Shown here piece after piece: positions 27,661 through 37,076 of a DNA stretch of 64,000 bases. The stretch is from Helicobacter pylori (GTDB lineage: Bacteria; Campylobacterota; Campylobacteria; Campylobacterales; Helicobacteraceae): positions 186,001 to 250,000 of the forward strand of contig CP032039.1 in assembly GCA_008032935.1 (NCBI GenBank). The letters are read 5' to 3'. Both the position numbers and the translations under genes were made by a program. The notes under the pieces are model-generated. The model made no database searches. It worked only from the letters and a program-made list of their open reading frames with translations, and was not told the origin of the DNA. The stretch's first letter is position 1. Each line of letters begins with the position of its first letter.

Positions 27661-28355
27661 AACCCTTTGTTTTGGGGGATTTCTTTTAAACTCCCTTTTT
27701 TTGAACCCTTTCTTTTTTTAAATTCTCTTTTTTGGGGGGTTAATCTTTTTTCACTGATTTTTTCACTGACTTCTCACTCGCTTTTTAATCTTTTCATAAA
27801 GTTTTTATTTTTCTAAACTTTTTTAATTTTTTCCACCAAACAAAGTTTTTCGACTTCAAGCGTTAATCACAAAAAATACTCAAAGGCGTTTTTTACAATC
27901 TAAATAAAAATTAGCGTTATTCAAGCGATCCTTTTAACCACCCAAGCAAGAAACCCCAAACATCTTTAGCGTTCGCGCGCTCCACTAACCAAAAAACGCC
28001 CCAAAAGTCAAGGACAAACCCGATCAAAAAGGAAACCCATAAGCTTTTTAGGCTTAGGGGAACGCTCTTAGAAATTAGCGTTTCATCAAAAACACTACCT
28101 TAAACCAAGAAAAAGAAATTTCAAGGTATAATAGTTTCCAAGAGCGTTTGCCACTTTTACACTTCATGGCATGCTCCTTATTTGGATTTGCCCCATATCC
28201 TAACTATGGGGCGTGATGAAATCCTACAACCAACACGCTTTAAAGCTCTTCAATGCAAGCCACCCTAAAAAAACGCTTCTCTAGTCTTAAAATAAACCAT
28301 AAAATCCCCATACCTACGATATAATCCTAAGATCGATTGATTTTAAGGGGCGTGT
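27661..28355. other. Gene-free stretch between hopD and eptA
   Basis: T-rich tracts follow the terminator up to about 27840. The right copy of the hopD-flanking repeat is at 27995-28084. A consensus TATAAT is at 28127-28132, and a perfect 8-bp hairpin (28191-28198 with 28206-28213) sits 60 bases downstream. Two tiny overlapping ORFs (28166-28216 and 28216-28284, TGATG overlap; 16 and 22 residues) cover the hairpin, but neither has a good ribosome site. Confidence 0.45.
27995..28084. repeat. Direct repeat flanking hopD, right copy
   Basis: This has the same modules in the same order as 25009-25100: AACGCCCCAAAA, a 38-base offset, the AAGC-TTTTTAG-GCTTAGGG inverted repeat, GGAACGCTCTTA and TTAGCGTTTCATC. 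The stem has one inserted A relative to the left copy. Confidence 0.75.
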
Positions 28356-29921
28356 TTGGCATCATTATTCCATCTGAAGTTTTTAAAACCCCTAAGTTGT
28401 CTGCAAGCCGGTTTGCTTTATAGCCTTATTTTTGGCGTTTTATACCATTTCCCTTTGTTCGCTTATGTTTATAAAGAAAGCAACCAAGTTAGTTTTATCG
28501 CCATGATGGTTGTGGTGCTTTTTTGCGTGAATGGCGCTCTTTTTTTGGCGTTAGGCTTGATCTCTGCTTCTTTGATGCGTTGGAGCGCAATAGTTTTTAG
28601 TTGGCTCAATTCTGTCGCTTTCTATTTCATTAGCGCTTATAAGGTGTTTTTAAATAAGAGCATGATGGGGAATGTCTTAAACACCAATACGCATGAAGTT
28701 TTAGGCTTTTTGAGCGTTAAATTATTCGTTTTTATCGTTGTTTTTGGGGTGTTACCCGGCTATATCATTTATAAAATCCCCATCAAAAATTCTTCTAAAA
28801 AAGCGCCCTTTTTAGCGATCTTGGCGTTAGTGTTTATTTTTATCGCTAGCGCTTTAGCTAACGCTAAAAATTGGCTGTGGTTTGACAAGCATGCGAAATT
28901 CATAGGGGGCTTAATTTTGCCCTTCGCTTATAGCGTGAACGCTTTTAGAGTGAGCGCTCTTAAATTTTTCGCCCCCACTATCAAGCCGCTCCCTCTCTTT
29001 TCGCCCAATCATTCCAATTCGTTTGTGGTGCTAGTCATTGGCGAAAGCGCTAGGAAGCATAATTACGCCCTTTATGGCTATCAAAAACCCACCACCCCAA
29101 GATTAAGCAAACGCTTAGAAAATCACGAACTCACCCTTTTTAACGCCACTTCTTGCGCCACTTACACGACAGCGAGTTTGGAATGCATTTTAGATTCTTC
29201 TTTTAAAAACAACGCCTATGAAAATTTGCCCACTTACTTGACTAAAGCCGGTATTAAAGTCTTTTGGTATAGCGCGAATGACGGCGAAAAGAATGTTAAG
29301 GTTACAAGCTATCTTAAAAACTATGAATTGATTCAAAAATGCCCCAATTGTGAAGCGATCGCTCCTTATGATGAATCCTTACTCTATAATTTGCCTGACC
29401 TTTTAAAAGAACACTCTAATGAAAATGTCTTGCTCATCTTACACCTTGCCGGCTCGCATGGCCCCAACTATGACAACAAAGTGCCTTTAAATTTTAGGGT
29501 GTTTAAGCCTTATTGCTCAAGCGCTGATCTGTCTTCTTGCTCCAAAGAAAGCCTGATTAACGCCTATGACAACACCATTTTTTATAACGACTATCTGTTA
29601 GACAAAATCATTAGCATGCTCAAAAAAGCCAAGCAACCCGCCTTAATGATCTATTTAAGCGATCATGGCGAAAGTTTGGGCGAAGAAGCGTTCTATTTGC
29701 ATGGCATTCCTAAAAGCATCGCCCCCAAAGAGCAATACGAGATCCCCTTTATCGTTTATGCCAACGATCTTTTTAAAAAGGAGCATTCCATTATCCAAAC
29801 CCAAACCCCCATTAATCAAAACGTGATTTTCCATAGCGTTTTAGGGGTGTTTTTGGATTTTAAAAACCCAAGCGTTGTTTATCACCCTCCTTTAGATCTG
29901 CTTAAACACAAAAAAGAGTGA
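28356..29921 (+). CDS. eptA: Lipid A phosphoethanolamine transferase
   Basis: EptA adds phosphoethanolamine to lipid A at the 1 position after LpxE removes the phosphate, lowering surface charge and giving polymyxin resistance (known for H. pylori HP0022). The 521-residue protein has an N-terminal membrane half with about five segments (residues 12-175). Its periplasmic sulfatase-like half carries VIGESARKHNYALYGY, the nucleophile region SCATYTTASLECIL, and the metal site YLSDHGESLGE with FYLHGIP. I chose the TTG at 28356, preceded by AAGGGG; no ATG is suitably placed. lpxE starts 10 bases after its stop. Confidence 0.92.
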   Translation: MASLFHLKFLKPLSCLQAGLLYSLIFGVLYHFPLFAYVYKESNQVSFIAMMVVVLFCVNGALFLALGLISASLMRWSAIVFSWLNSVAFYFISAYKVFLNKSMMGNVLNTNTHEVLGFLSVKLFVFIVVFGVLPGYIIYKIPIKNSSKKAPFLAILALVFIFIASALANAKNWLWFDKHAKFIGGLILPFAYSVNAFRVSALKFFAPTIKPLPLFSPNHSNSFVVLVIGESARKHNYALYGYQKPTTPRLSKRLENHELTLFNATSCATYTTASLECILDSSFKNNAYENLPTYLTKAGIKVFWYSANDGEKNVKVTSYLKNYELIQKCPNCEAIAPYDESLLYNLPDLLKEHSNENVLLILHLAGSHGPNYDNKVPLNFRVFKPYCSSADLSSCSKESLINAYDNTIFYNDYLLDKIISMLKKAKQPALMIYLSDHGESLGEEAFYLHGIPKSIAPKEQYEIPFIVYANDLFKKEHSIIQTQTPINQNVIFHSVLGVFLDFKNPSVVYHPPLDLLKHKKE

Positions 29922-29931
29922 AATAACACTC

Positions 29932-30504
29932 ATGAAAAAATTCTTATTTAAACAAAAATTTTGTGAAAGCCTGCCGAAAAGCTTTTCTAAAACTTTGTTA
30001 GCGCTCAGTTTGGGCTTGATTTTACTGGGTGTTTTTGCACCCCTCCCTAAAGTCCCTAAACAGCCTAGCGTGCCTTTAGTGTTTCATCTCACCGAGCATT
30101 ACGCGCGCTTTATCCCTACGATTTTATCTGTGGCGATTCCCTTAATCCAAAGAGATGCGATAGGGCTTTTTCAAGTCGCTAACGCTTCTATCGCTACAAC
30201 CCTTCTCACGCACACCACCAAAAGAGCCTTAAACCATATAACAATCAACGATCAGCGTTTGGGCGAGCGCCCTTATGGGGGTAATTTCAACATGCCAAGC
30301 GGGCATTCGTCTATGGTGGGTTTGGCGGTGGCGTTTTTAATGCGCCGTTATTCTGTTAAAAAATACTTGTGGCTCTTACCCCTAATCCCTTTAACCATGC
30401 TCGCTCGCATTTATTTAGACATGCACACCATTGGCGCGGTGTTGGCCGGGCTTGGCACTGGAATGTTATGCGTGGGTCTTTTTACAAGCCCCAAAAAGTC
30501 TTAA
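29932..30504 (+). CDS. lpxE: Lipid A 1-phosphatase
   Basis: This is a 190-residue PAP2-family membrane phosphatase. The three motifs are present: the K-x6-RP type (RLGERPYGG), PSGH (NMPSGHSSMVG) and R-x5-H (LARIYLDMHTIGAVLAG). There are several membrane helices. It removes the lipid A 1-phosphate and acts just before EptA, the gene it is cotranscribed with. The third partner of the pathway, lpxF, lies 30 kb away at 60036-60632. It is known in H. pylori as HP0021. Confidence 0.93.
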   Translation: MKKFLFKQKFCESLPKSFSKTLLALSLGLILLGVFAPLPKVPKQPSVPLVFHLTEHYARFIPTILSVAIPLIQRDAIGLFQVANASIATTLLTHTTKRALNHITINDQRLGERPYGGNFNMPSGHSSMVGLAVAFLMRRYSVKKYLWLLPLIPLTMLARIYLDMHTIGAVLAGLGTGMLCVGLFTSPKKS

Positions 30505-30521
30505 TCAAAAACCTTGATTAA
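30501..30521. terminator. AT-rich hairpin between convergent lpxE and nspC
   Basis: A perfect 8-bp inverted repeat (TTAATCAA, 5-base loop, TTGATTAA) lies over the lpxE stop, between the two convergent genes. It is AT-only at most positions and lacks a T run, so a terminator role is a weak inference. Confidence 0.35.
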
Positions 30522-30525
30522 AGCC

Positions 30526-31743
30526 TTAATTCCTGTTTTTATAATCTTCATAAGAAAAATTTTTAAGGATCTTAAAACCTTGCGAGTCTATTTTAGCCAG
30601 GCTTGGCAGTGGCACGCCATTAAACGAGTTGTTTTTCACGATCGTATAATGGAGCATGTCTTGAAACACGATTTTATCGCCCCTTTTTAAAGGCGTTTCA
30701 AAGCTAAAGCTCCCCATAAAATCCCCCGCTAAACAAGTAGGGCCGCCTAAAAAATAAGAAAACGCCCCTTGATTTTCGCCCTTTTCAACTTCAACAAGCT
30801 CTTCATCATTTTCTACAGAGATTTTAAAAATGCTAGGGCGATAAGGCATTTCTAAACAATCGGGCATGTGAGCGCTAAAAGAAGCGTCTAAAATCGCAAT
30901 TTCTTGATCGTTTTGAACGATGTCTATCACGCTTGCGATTAAAAACCCGCATTGCCACCCTATGGCTTCCCCAGGCTCTAAAATCACCTCTATATTATGA
31001 TAACGCTCTTTAAAATCCTTAATCGTTTGGATGAGCAAATTCACATCATAATCGCTCTTAGTGATATGATGCCCCCCACCAAAATTCACCCACGCCATGT
31101 TTTCTAAATAGGGCTTGAAATGCCTTTCTACATGCTCTAAAGTCCGGCACAAAGCGTCAGCGTTTTGCTCGCAATGCGTATGGAAATGCAACCCGCTCAC
31201 CCCCTCTAAGCCATGCTCTTTCACCCCCTTTTCAAATCCGCTAGGCGTAATCCCTAACCGGCTCACTTTAGAGCATGGGTTATAGATCGCTGGGGTTACT
31301 TCACTATAAAGAGGGTTGATTCTCAAACCCATTTTAATGGGGCTTAAGCCCAAGTTTTCTAATTGCTTGTTTTTATCTAAAATCCTGTCTTTATAGGTGG
31401 CGTATTGGTAAAAAGAGTTGAAAATAATGCTTGTCGCTAGGGGTAAAATCGCGCTCATTTCAGCCTCTTTGAAAGCCGGGCTATAAACGCAAATTTCTTT
31501 GTGGCTCTCTCGCCCCCCAAATTCTTCAAAAGCGAGCTTAGCCTCATAAAGACCGCTCGCGCAACACCCGTTCAATTTTTGCCTCAAAATCCCAAACTCA
31601 CGCCAAAACGCATACCCCTTTAAAGCGAGCAAAACCTTTGCCCCACTTTGTTGGCGCACGATTTCTAAAATCTTGGCGTTTTTTTCTAAGCGTTCGCTCT
31701 CTAACACATAGCAAGGGGTGGGGATAGCGCTGTATTTTTTCAT
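30526..31743 (-). CDS. nspC: Carboxynorspermidine/carboxyspermidine decarboxylase
   Basis: The 405-residue PLP enzyme belongs to the fold III decarboxylases. PLP lysine is in VLLALKGYAFW near residue 43. FHTHCEQNAD and VNFGGGHHITKSDY are PLP-phosphate-binding blocks, and a late LGGPTCLAGDFMG with the substrate-pocket cysteine is present. It makes (nor)spermidine from the carboxy form. The agmatine deiminase at 2299 could supply putrescine upstream in the same pathway. Its ATG overlaps the cheV stop by 4 bases, an odd but clear coupling. Confidence 0.92.
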   Translation of the reverse strand: MKKYSAIPTPCYVLESERLEKNAKILEIVRQQSGAKVLLALKGYAFWREFGILRQKLNGCCASGLYEAKLAFEEFGGRESHKEICVYSPAFKEAEMSAILPLATSIIFNSFYQYATYKDRILDKNKQLENLGLSPIKMGLRINPLYSEVTPAIYNPCSKVSRLGITPSGFEKGVKEHGLEGVSGLHFHTHCEQNADALCRTLEHVERHFKPYLENMAWVNFGGGHHITKSDYDVNLLIQTIKDFKERYHNIEVILEPGEAIGWQCGFLIASVIDIVQNDQEIAILDASFSAHMPDCLEMPYRPSIFKISVENDEELVEVEKGENQGAFSYFLGGPTCLAGDFMGSFSFETPLKRGDKIVFQDMLHYTIVKNNSFNGVPLPSLAKIDSQGFKILKNFSYEDYKNRN

Positions 31744-32705
31744 GCTAATTCCAAAAATTGCTTAACCACTCGCTGGATGTCTTTAGGGTTAGACTTGGAA
31801 ATGAAATCATCGGCTTTTAAACTCCTGGCCATGTCTTCATTAGAGCTGCCGCTCATAGAAGAATTGACGACGATAGGGATTTTTGAAGTCAAAGGATCGT
31901 TTTTAACCTGTTTGATCACTTCAAAACCGCTCGCTTCTGGCATTTCTAAATCGGTGATGATAAGGCCAATATTACTCACATCGGTTGTCGGGCTGAATAA
32001 ATGCTCTAATAAGGTTTTACCATTGATAAAATCTATATGCTTGACGCCTAGCTTGTCTAAAATCATTTGCATGGTTTTTAAAACGCTTGGGGAGTCATCA
32101 GCGAGCAAAACGCATTGGTTAGAATGGATTTTAGAAAGCGTCTCTAAATCGCTGTGTTTTTCATCTTCAATCCAAGGGAACACATCTATAAGCATTTTTT
32201 CAATATCCACCACTTGCACCAAGCGCCCGTCAAAATAGCGCGTGCGGCTCACGAGCTTGTTATTGCCTGCAGATCCCCCTAGCCCAGCGCTTTGCTCCAT
32301 TTCAGTCCATTTCTTGCTCAAAATCCTATCCGCTTCATAGATCCTAACCCCTATGGTCCAACGAGAAAACTCACAAATCATGACAATATCGTCTTCGCCC
32401 TTGTCTTTTTCTATCCTATAAGGGCGTAAATCCTTGTTTTTGTTTTGGCTGTCATAATAAAACCATTTTTTCATATCAATCAAGGGAATGGTGAGCTCTC
32501 TTATAATGATTAGCCCCTCAACAAGCGAATTGTTTTCGTGGCTGATAATAGTGAGATTGCCATGGTATTTCACCACTTCACGGATCTTAAAGACATTGAC
32601 CGCATACAAATCCTTGTTTTTACCCAGCCTGAAACACAACAACTGCAACTCGTTATTTTTATGCAAACTCGTAACTTGATCAATGCCCGCTAAACTATCA
32701 GCCAT
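31740..32705 (-). CDS. cheV: CheV chemotaxis coupling protein (CheW-REC)
   Basis: The 321-residue protein joins a CheW domain (about residues 15-170, ELQLLCFRLGKNKDLYAVNV) to a response-regulator receiver (about 195-320). The receiver has the acidic pair in LLADDSPSVLKTM, the phospho-acceptor in LIITDLEMPEASG, and the conserved lysine in FISKSNP. CheV proteins couple receptors to CheA and can be phosphorylated for adaptation. By position it is CheV1 of H. pylori (HP0019). It is cotranscribed with nspC. Confidence 0.93.
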   Translation of the reverse strand: MADSLAGIDQVTSLHKNNELQLLCFRLGKNKDLYAVNVFKIREVVKYHGNLTIISHENNSLVEGLIIIRELTIPLIDMKKWFYYDSQNKNKDLRPYRIEKDKGEDDIVMICEFSRWTIGVRIYEADRILSKKWTEMEQSAGLGGSAGNNKLVSRTRYFDGRLVQVVDIEKMLIDVFPWIEDEKHSDLETLSKIHSNQCVLLADDSPSVLKTMQMILDKLGVKHIDFINGKTLLEHLFSPTTDVSNIGLIITDLEMPEASGFEVIKQVKNDPLTSKIPIVVNSSMSGSSNEDMARSLKADDFISKSNPKDIQRVVKQFLELA

Positions 32706-32805
32706 AACTTCCCCTTAATTTAGGTTTTCGTATCGTTTTATAATTATATCGTGTTTGTGTTTAATGCCAACGACACTTAAAAACTATCTTTGGGGGTTTT
32801 TTAAA

Positions 32806-34236
32806 TCATTTTAAATGACTCAAAACAAACCCGTTTTTAAAGCTGCGGATATATAAAATATTATGGCGGTTAGAGCAAAAGACTTGTGGGGCTGTTACAA
32901 ACCCTGAAAGCAATTCCCTAGCGTCAATGACTTTAGGGCTTTCAAGCGATCTTTTACAAGGCTTTAAGGAAAACGAAAAAGCGTCAATGGAATCGGCTCG
33001 AACTTCATAACTTTCAAAGGCTTTGTTCTTGATACGCATGAGGTAGATTTTATGGGCAAAAATGCTCGTGCTTCTAGTGTCTGCAAAGGTGCTAACACCT
33101 GAATACAACGAAGTTACTAACCCGCCAACAAACCCCAAATAATAGTTCGCCACCGCTTGCATGCCCACCTTAAAAGTGGCCGATAAAATAGCCCTAGTGA
33201 TAATGTAGGGCAATTGCTTCCTGAATTCGCTAGCGACCACCGCATCTATTGAGGCTAAAGTGTCAAAGGGCGTTACTTTTTCTCCGTCTTTGAGAGTGAA
33301 ATTTTGATAAAACGCTTCCCCTTTTTCTAGCTTGGGCAAGGCTATACTCACGTTATAAACCGAATCAATCATAAAAATAGGCACATCAATTTTAAATTCG
33401 CTTTTTTGCGGCTCTTTACCATCTTCAATGATGATCCAAGTGAAATGGCTCCTGTTAGGGTTTTTGAAAAAAACCAAGTCTTGGGCTACAAAAGGGCTTT
33501 GACTGATCCCATAGGCTTCATTAAGATAGCCTAATCCCTTATTCTTATCCCCATTTAAAGCGTAAAACAACCCTGAAAGATACGAAACCGCCGGGTTAAG
33601 CAAGCCTTGATAAGCTTCGTATTTGTCTAAATTAGAATAAGTGTTGTTTAAAATCTCGCTCACTTCCACCCTAGAGCGTTCCATATTAATATTGTGCTTT
33701 TTGCTAGAATCGATTTCTTTAATGGCTTTTTGCACTTCCTCATAATAAAATTCTTTAGCCCTGCGTTGGCGCTCATTCGCGCGGTTGAATTGCACCCTAG
33801 CTTTCGCACTATCGTTTAAAAGCATGTAGTCTATCGCTTTGTAATAATTGATTAAAACGCCCTCATAAATATTCCCCCCATAAGCGCGCACGTTATCATT
33901 AATCATGGTAGCGCCCACATAACCAGCCCCTCTTGTGAAGGCGCTTTGGGTTTTATCAAAGCGTTGCTCGGCTTGATCTAACACCCCTAAAGAAGTCTTA
34001 TAATCCCTTGCGTATAAAGCGCTCAAGCCGTTTTGCAAGTCCCATAAAAGAGCGTTCTTTTTTTTCTTAGTGAATTGTTTGGAATATTCATAAGCTTGTT
34101 TAGGGCTTTCTTCATAATAGAGCGTGTTAAAATGTTCTAAGTCCATACGATAGCCTATGCAACCTGTTAATGATATTCCTAGAATTACCGACATCAACAG
34201 AACGAATATTTTCAATCTAACCCTTTTAATTGACAT
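32806..34236 (-). CDS. Lipoprotein, function unknown
   Basis: The 476-residue protein has a lipoprotein signal (LLMSVILGISLTGC, lipidated cysteine at about residue 26). The mature part begins with alpha-helical, TPR-like repeats (YEYSKQFTKKKKNALLWDLQ, ALYARDYKTSLGVLDQAEQR). A Gly-rich hydrophobic stretch lies around 350-385 (AVANYYLGFVGGLVTSLYSG). The layout resembles the large secreted lipoproteins of the COG3014 type, but I do not know its role. It corresponds to HP0018 by position. It stands alone between cheV and the SRP RNA. Confidence 0.75.
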   Translation of the reverse strand: MSIKRVRLKIFVLLMSVILGISLTGCIGYRMDLEHFNTLYYEESPKQAYEYSKQFTKKKKNALLWDLQNGLSALYARDYKTSLGVLDQAEQRFDKTQSAFTRGAGYVGATMINDNVRAYGGNIYEGVLINYYKAIDYMLLNDSAKARVQFNRANERQRRAKEFYYEEVQKAIKEIDSSKKHNINMERSRVEVSEILNNTYSNLDKYEAYQGLLNPAVSYLSGLFYALNGDKNKGLGYLNEAYGISQSPFVAQDLVFFKNPNRSHFTWIIIEDGKEPQKSEFKIDVPIFMIDSVYNVSIALPKLEKGEAFYQNFTLKDGEKVTPFDTLASIDAVVASEFRKQLPYIITRAILSATFKVGMQAVANYYLGFVGGLVTSLYSGVSTFADTRSTSIFAHKIYLMRIKNKAFESYEVRADSIDAFSFSLKPCKRSLESPKVIDARELLSGFVTAPQVFCSNRHNILYIRSFKNGFVLSHLK

Positions 34237-34314
34237 TTTTTTGCTTGACTATTTGAGCGTATCATAACATTTTTAATGAAAACATAAGCTTTTTATGGCT
34301 AAAATGATCCCTAA

Positions 34315-34419
34315 GCTCTTATTTAGACCTATGCAATAGGATTTTAGGGTAACGCTTCAGGGTAGGAATACAGCAGAGTCCCTTAATTTCTTGTGTGCCT
34401 TAGCCATCTGAATAGGAGT
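34315..34419 (+). ncRNA. ffs: Signal recognition particle RNA (4.5S, small bacterial type)
   Basis: The domain IV core is readable: TTCAGG at 34356-34361, a GTA/TAC stem closed by a GGAA tetraloop, then AGCAG, which is the Ffh-binding asymmetric loop. The conserved GTGTGCC follows at about 34393-34399, as in E. coli 4.5S RNA. The ends pair as an 11-bp helix (34316-34326 with 34408-34418, two G-T pairs). A TAAAAT -10-like box is at 34300-34305. The gene is on the plus strand between two minus-strand genes. The exact 5' and 3' ends are estimated from the terminal helix. Confidence 0.88.
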
Positions 34420-34447
34420 GTTTCAAAATGATATTGACTTTTTTAAA

Positions 34448-36811
34448 CTAGCTCTTCAAAAGTTTCTCACGCCACTCCGTAGGGTAGTCTTTTTGTAACG
34501 CTTTCACTTTATTGACATGACTAGAATCTGAATTAAAGATTTTCAAATAACGCCCCAAGCCCTCCAAACTCACATCAATCATGTTGGAACTCCCGTTACC
34601 CAGATTTTTGACTAAAACCTGCCTGGCATACAAAGGGGTGTTTTCTAAAAAAGAAATTTCAGTCTCGCTCAAAGGCACGTTGAAATGGTGTTTCAACTCC
34701 CTAGCGTTTTTTTGCGGGTACAAAATGAGAGTCCCCATGTTGCTTAAAAAACTATGGGCGTTTTTAACCCCGCTTAATTGGTAAATGTCTTGCAAGGCCA
34801 ACACCACCACGCCATTAGCTTTTCTGGCTTGCGTGATTAAAGCGTTGATTTTGGTGTTCAGTAAATCGTTTTCCACATAGGATTTAAACTCGTCTAAAAA
34901 AACCAAAAAACCGCTGTCGTTTTTCCTGGACTCTTCTAAGATCTTATAAAACAAGTAATAGGCTAAAAGCCCCAAATCTTTAGGGTTTTGGGTGATCGCA
35001 TCTAGGTTTATCACGTTTAAAAAAGCGTTGGAGTTGAACGCGTCATTCAAAGCGTTAAAAAGGGGGTTATTCAAATACGGCTCCAAGCTCAAGCCCAGTT
35101 GGTTAGATGAGGTTCTTTTAAGCGTTTCTTTAAAGTCTAGCAAACTAAAATCTTTGGGGTATAAGGTCTCATAAAGGCTCTTAATCGCGCCAGAAACCGC
35201 ATTCATGTCTTCTAAGGCTTCTTTATCCCTTGAAGGGGCGAGATCCAACATGCTCAAAAAAAAGGATTGCAAAAATTCTAAATTCTGTAAATTAGGCTCT
35301 AAACAAAAGGGGTTAATGCTAAAAGATTGGCCGTCATGGTAATGCCCTTTAAAAAATTCGGTGAAAGAATACAGCCCTTGCATCCTGTCAAAGGCTAAAA
35401 GGCGCATGTTCTGGTATTTTAAAGCGCTCATCATTAAAAAGCTAATCAGCGTGCTTTTACCGCTTCCGGTTGCCCCTATGATTAGAGTATGCCCATTCAC
35501 TCTGGCGATTTCTTTAGCGTTATTGTGGCTCACTTCTTGGTTGTGGAAATTGAATAAAAAAGGGGAATAATCCAAATTTTTAAACACGCTCAAAGGGCTA
35601 TTCCCCCATGAATTAGCCTTAAAACCTAAATTTTGCCTTTCAAACACCATCAAACACGCTAGGGCTTTAGAGGTTAAAAAACGCAAGCGGTGGTTCAAAT
35701 GGATGCGTTCAGGGAAAAAGGAAAAATACCCTCCTTTCAAGCCAAAAGTTTCTATAACGCCCACTAAGTTTTCTTTAAATAAAAGCCCTAAAATTAAGCT
35801 GGTTTGAGCGTCTAAATCCTCTAAACTGGGGGCTTTGATAAGAACGTTTAGGGCGAATTTTTGCATGGATAGGCGTTTGGTTTTGACTAATTCTTGGTAT
35901 TCTAACAGCTCGTTTTTAACAAGACTAGACATGCTAAACTTGGCCCTCTCTTTTAAAAAACTCAGCGTTTTATGCGCACTCATAGGCTCTATAGAAAAGA
36001 TAATATCTAGTGGCGTCTCTTGGTATAAAAGCGCTCCCACCGCTATAGAAGTGATGCGTTCGCTCTCATAAGCTTTAATGCCAATCAAGCGGTTATAGGT
36101 TTTTTGGTTAAAACCCTCTTGAATGAAATAATCTTTTTCAAAAGTGGTAGAACTAGCGATATAGCTATCGCTCAAATACCCCCCTACTAGGGGTTTTAGG
36201 GGAAGATCAAACCCGTTAATGTATTCTGCATAAAAATTCAAAACCTCTTTAGAGCTTAAGAGTTTGGGGGCATAATTTTTGAGCTGGATTTCTAGGCTTT
36301 TTAAAGTTTCTTGCAAAAAATGCGCTTTATAAGAGAGAATATCCTTAAAATTTTCCCTATTGGCATGCATGAGAGATTTTTTCTTATGCTCCAAAACACC
36401 TTGTAAGGAGTGCGTGCTTTCTAAAACCAAAAAATACTGATTCTCATACACTTCTTTGTTTTCAAATTGATTCAAAATCGCTTGCAAGTATTGAGAGTCA
36501 GCTTGAATGTTTTGTTGGTGATCAATTTTACGCCTTTTAACCACAAGGCGCGCCACGACTTTTTCTAAAGAATCCAACGCCATCTGGCGCTCGGTGAAAA
36601 GATCTTGCAATTGCTCTGTGCTTAAATGGGTGTAACTCACCCCCTCTAAACGGAGGATGCCCACTAAGTTTTCGTTTTTAGTGAGTAAAAAATGCTCATC
36701 ATACAAGCCTAAAATGTTGTTTTCTTCGCTCATAGAATAGCTTTTAGGCAAAACCCCTAAAAAATAGTTTGAAACTTTTTGTTTGATAGCGCCTAAAAGC
36801 TTTTCTAACAT
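34448..36811 (-). CDS. comB4: ComB4, VirB4-family ATPase of the DNA-uptake system
   Basis: The 787-residue ATPase has a VirB4 N-terminal region and a C-terminal motor with Walker A LIIGATGSGKSTLISF (at about residue 445), Walker B SGFLVFLDEFKSYV, and the later VVVLALQDIYQL. It energises the inner-membrane part of the competence channel. It begins 1 base after the comB3 stop and is the last gene of the comB2-comB3-comB4 unit. The length is typical and the gene is intact, unlike comB10. Confidence 0.94.
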   Translation of the reverse strand: MLEKLLGAIKQKVSNYFLGVLPKSYSMSEENNILGLYDEHFLLTKNENLVGILRLEGVSYTHLSTEQLQDLFTERQMALDSLEKVVARLVVKRRKIDHQQNIQADSQYLQAILNQFENKEVYENQYFLVLESTHSLQGVLEHKKKSLMHANRENFKDILSYKAHFLQETLKSLEIQLKNYAPKLLSSKEVLNFYAEYINGFDLPLKPLVGGYLSDSYIASSTTFEKDYFIQEGFNQKTYNRLIGIKAYESERITSIAVGALLYQETPLDIIFSIEPMSAHKTLSFLKERAKFSMSSLVKNELLEYQELVKTKRLSMQKFALNVLIKAPSLEDLDAQTSLILGLLFKENLVGVIETFGLKGGYFSFFPERIHLNHRLRFLTSKALACLMVFERQNLGFKANSWGNSPLSVFKNLDYSPFLFNFHNQEVSHNNAKEIARVNGHTLIIGATGSGKSTLISFLMMSALKYQNMRLLAFDRMQGLYSFTEFFKGHYHDGQSFSINPFCLEPNLQNLEFLQSFFLSMLDLAPSRDKEALEDMNAVSGAIKSLYETLYPKDFSLLDFKETLKRTSSNQLGLSLEPYLNNPLFNALNDAFNSNAFLNVINLDAITQNPKDLGLLAYYLFYKILEESRKNDSGFLVFLDEFKSYVENDLLNTKINALITQARKANGVVVLALQDIYQLSGVKNAHSFLSNMGTLILYPQKNARELKHHFNVPLSETEISFLENTPLYARQVLVKNLGNGSSNMIDVSLEGLGRYLKIFNSDSSHVNKVKALQKDYPTEWREKLLKS

Positions 36812-36812
36812 C

Positions 36813-37076
36813 CTACGCTCTATAACATTTGGTTTTAGTCTTTATTTTGCTTTTAGCCACGATAATATCTGCAATGTCTTCATCAAAAAATTCCAGAACG
36901 CTAAAGAGCGCTAAAAACCCTAAATACAATAAAAAAGCGCTCAACAAATCAATCCAAGGGAGCAAGATAAAAGGCGCAAAAACAGAAATCAAATAAGACT
37001 TAGCGTTCAGCCATAAAAATTTTTCTTTAACCGAAATTTCACGCAAATTCTTCACGCTCGCTGAGAGGATAATCAT
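36813..37076 (-). CDS. comB3: ComB3, VirB3-like inner-membrane protein
   Basis: The 87-residue protein starts at the ATG at 37076 (MIILSASVKNLREISVKEK). An upstream in-frame start at 37196 would lie inside comB2 and add unrelated sequence. It has two adjacent membrane segments (YLISVFAPFILLPWIDLLSA and FLLYLGFLALFSVLEFF), then a basic C-terminus. This is the VirB3 layout. It overlaps comB2 by 38 bases and abuts comB4. Confidence 0.88.
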   Translation of the reverse strand: MIILSASVKNLREISVKEKFLWLNAKSYLISVFAPFILLPWIDLLSAFLLYLGFLALFSVLEFFDEDIADIIVAKSKIKTKTKCYRA

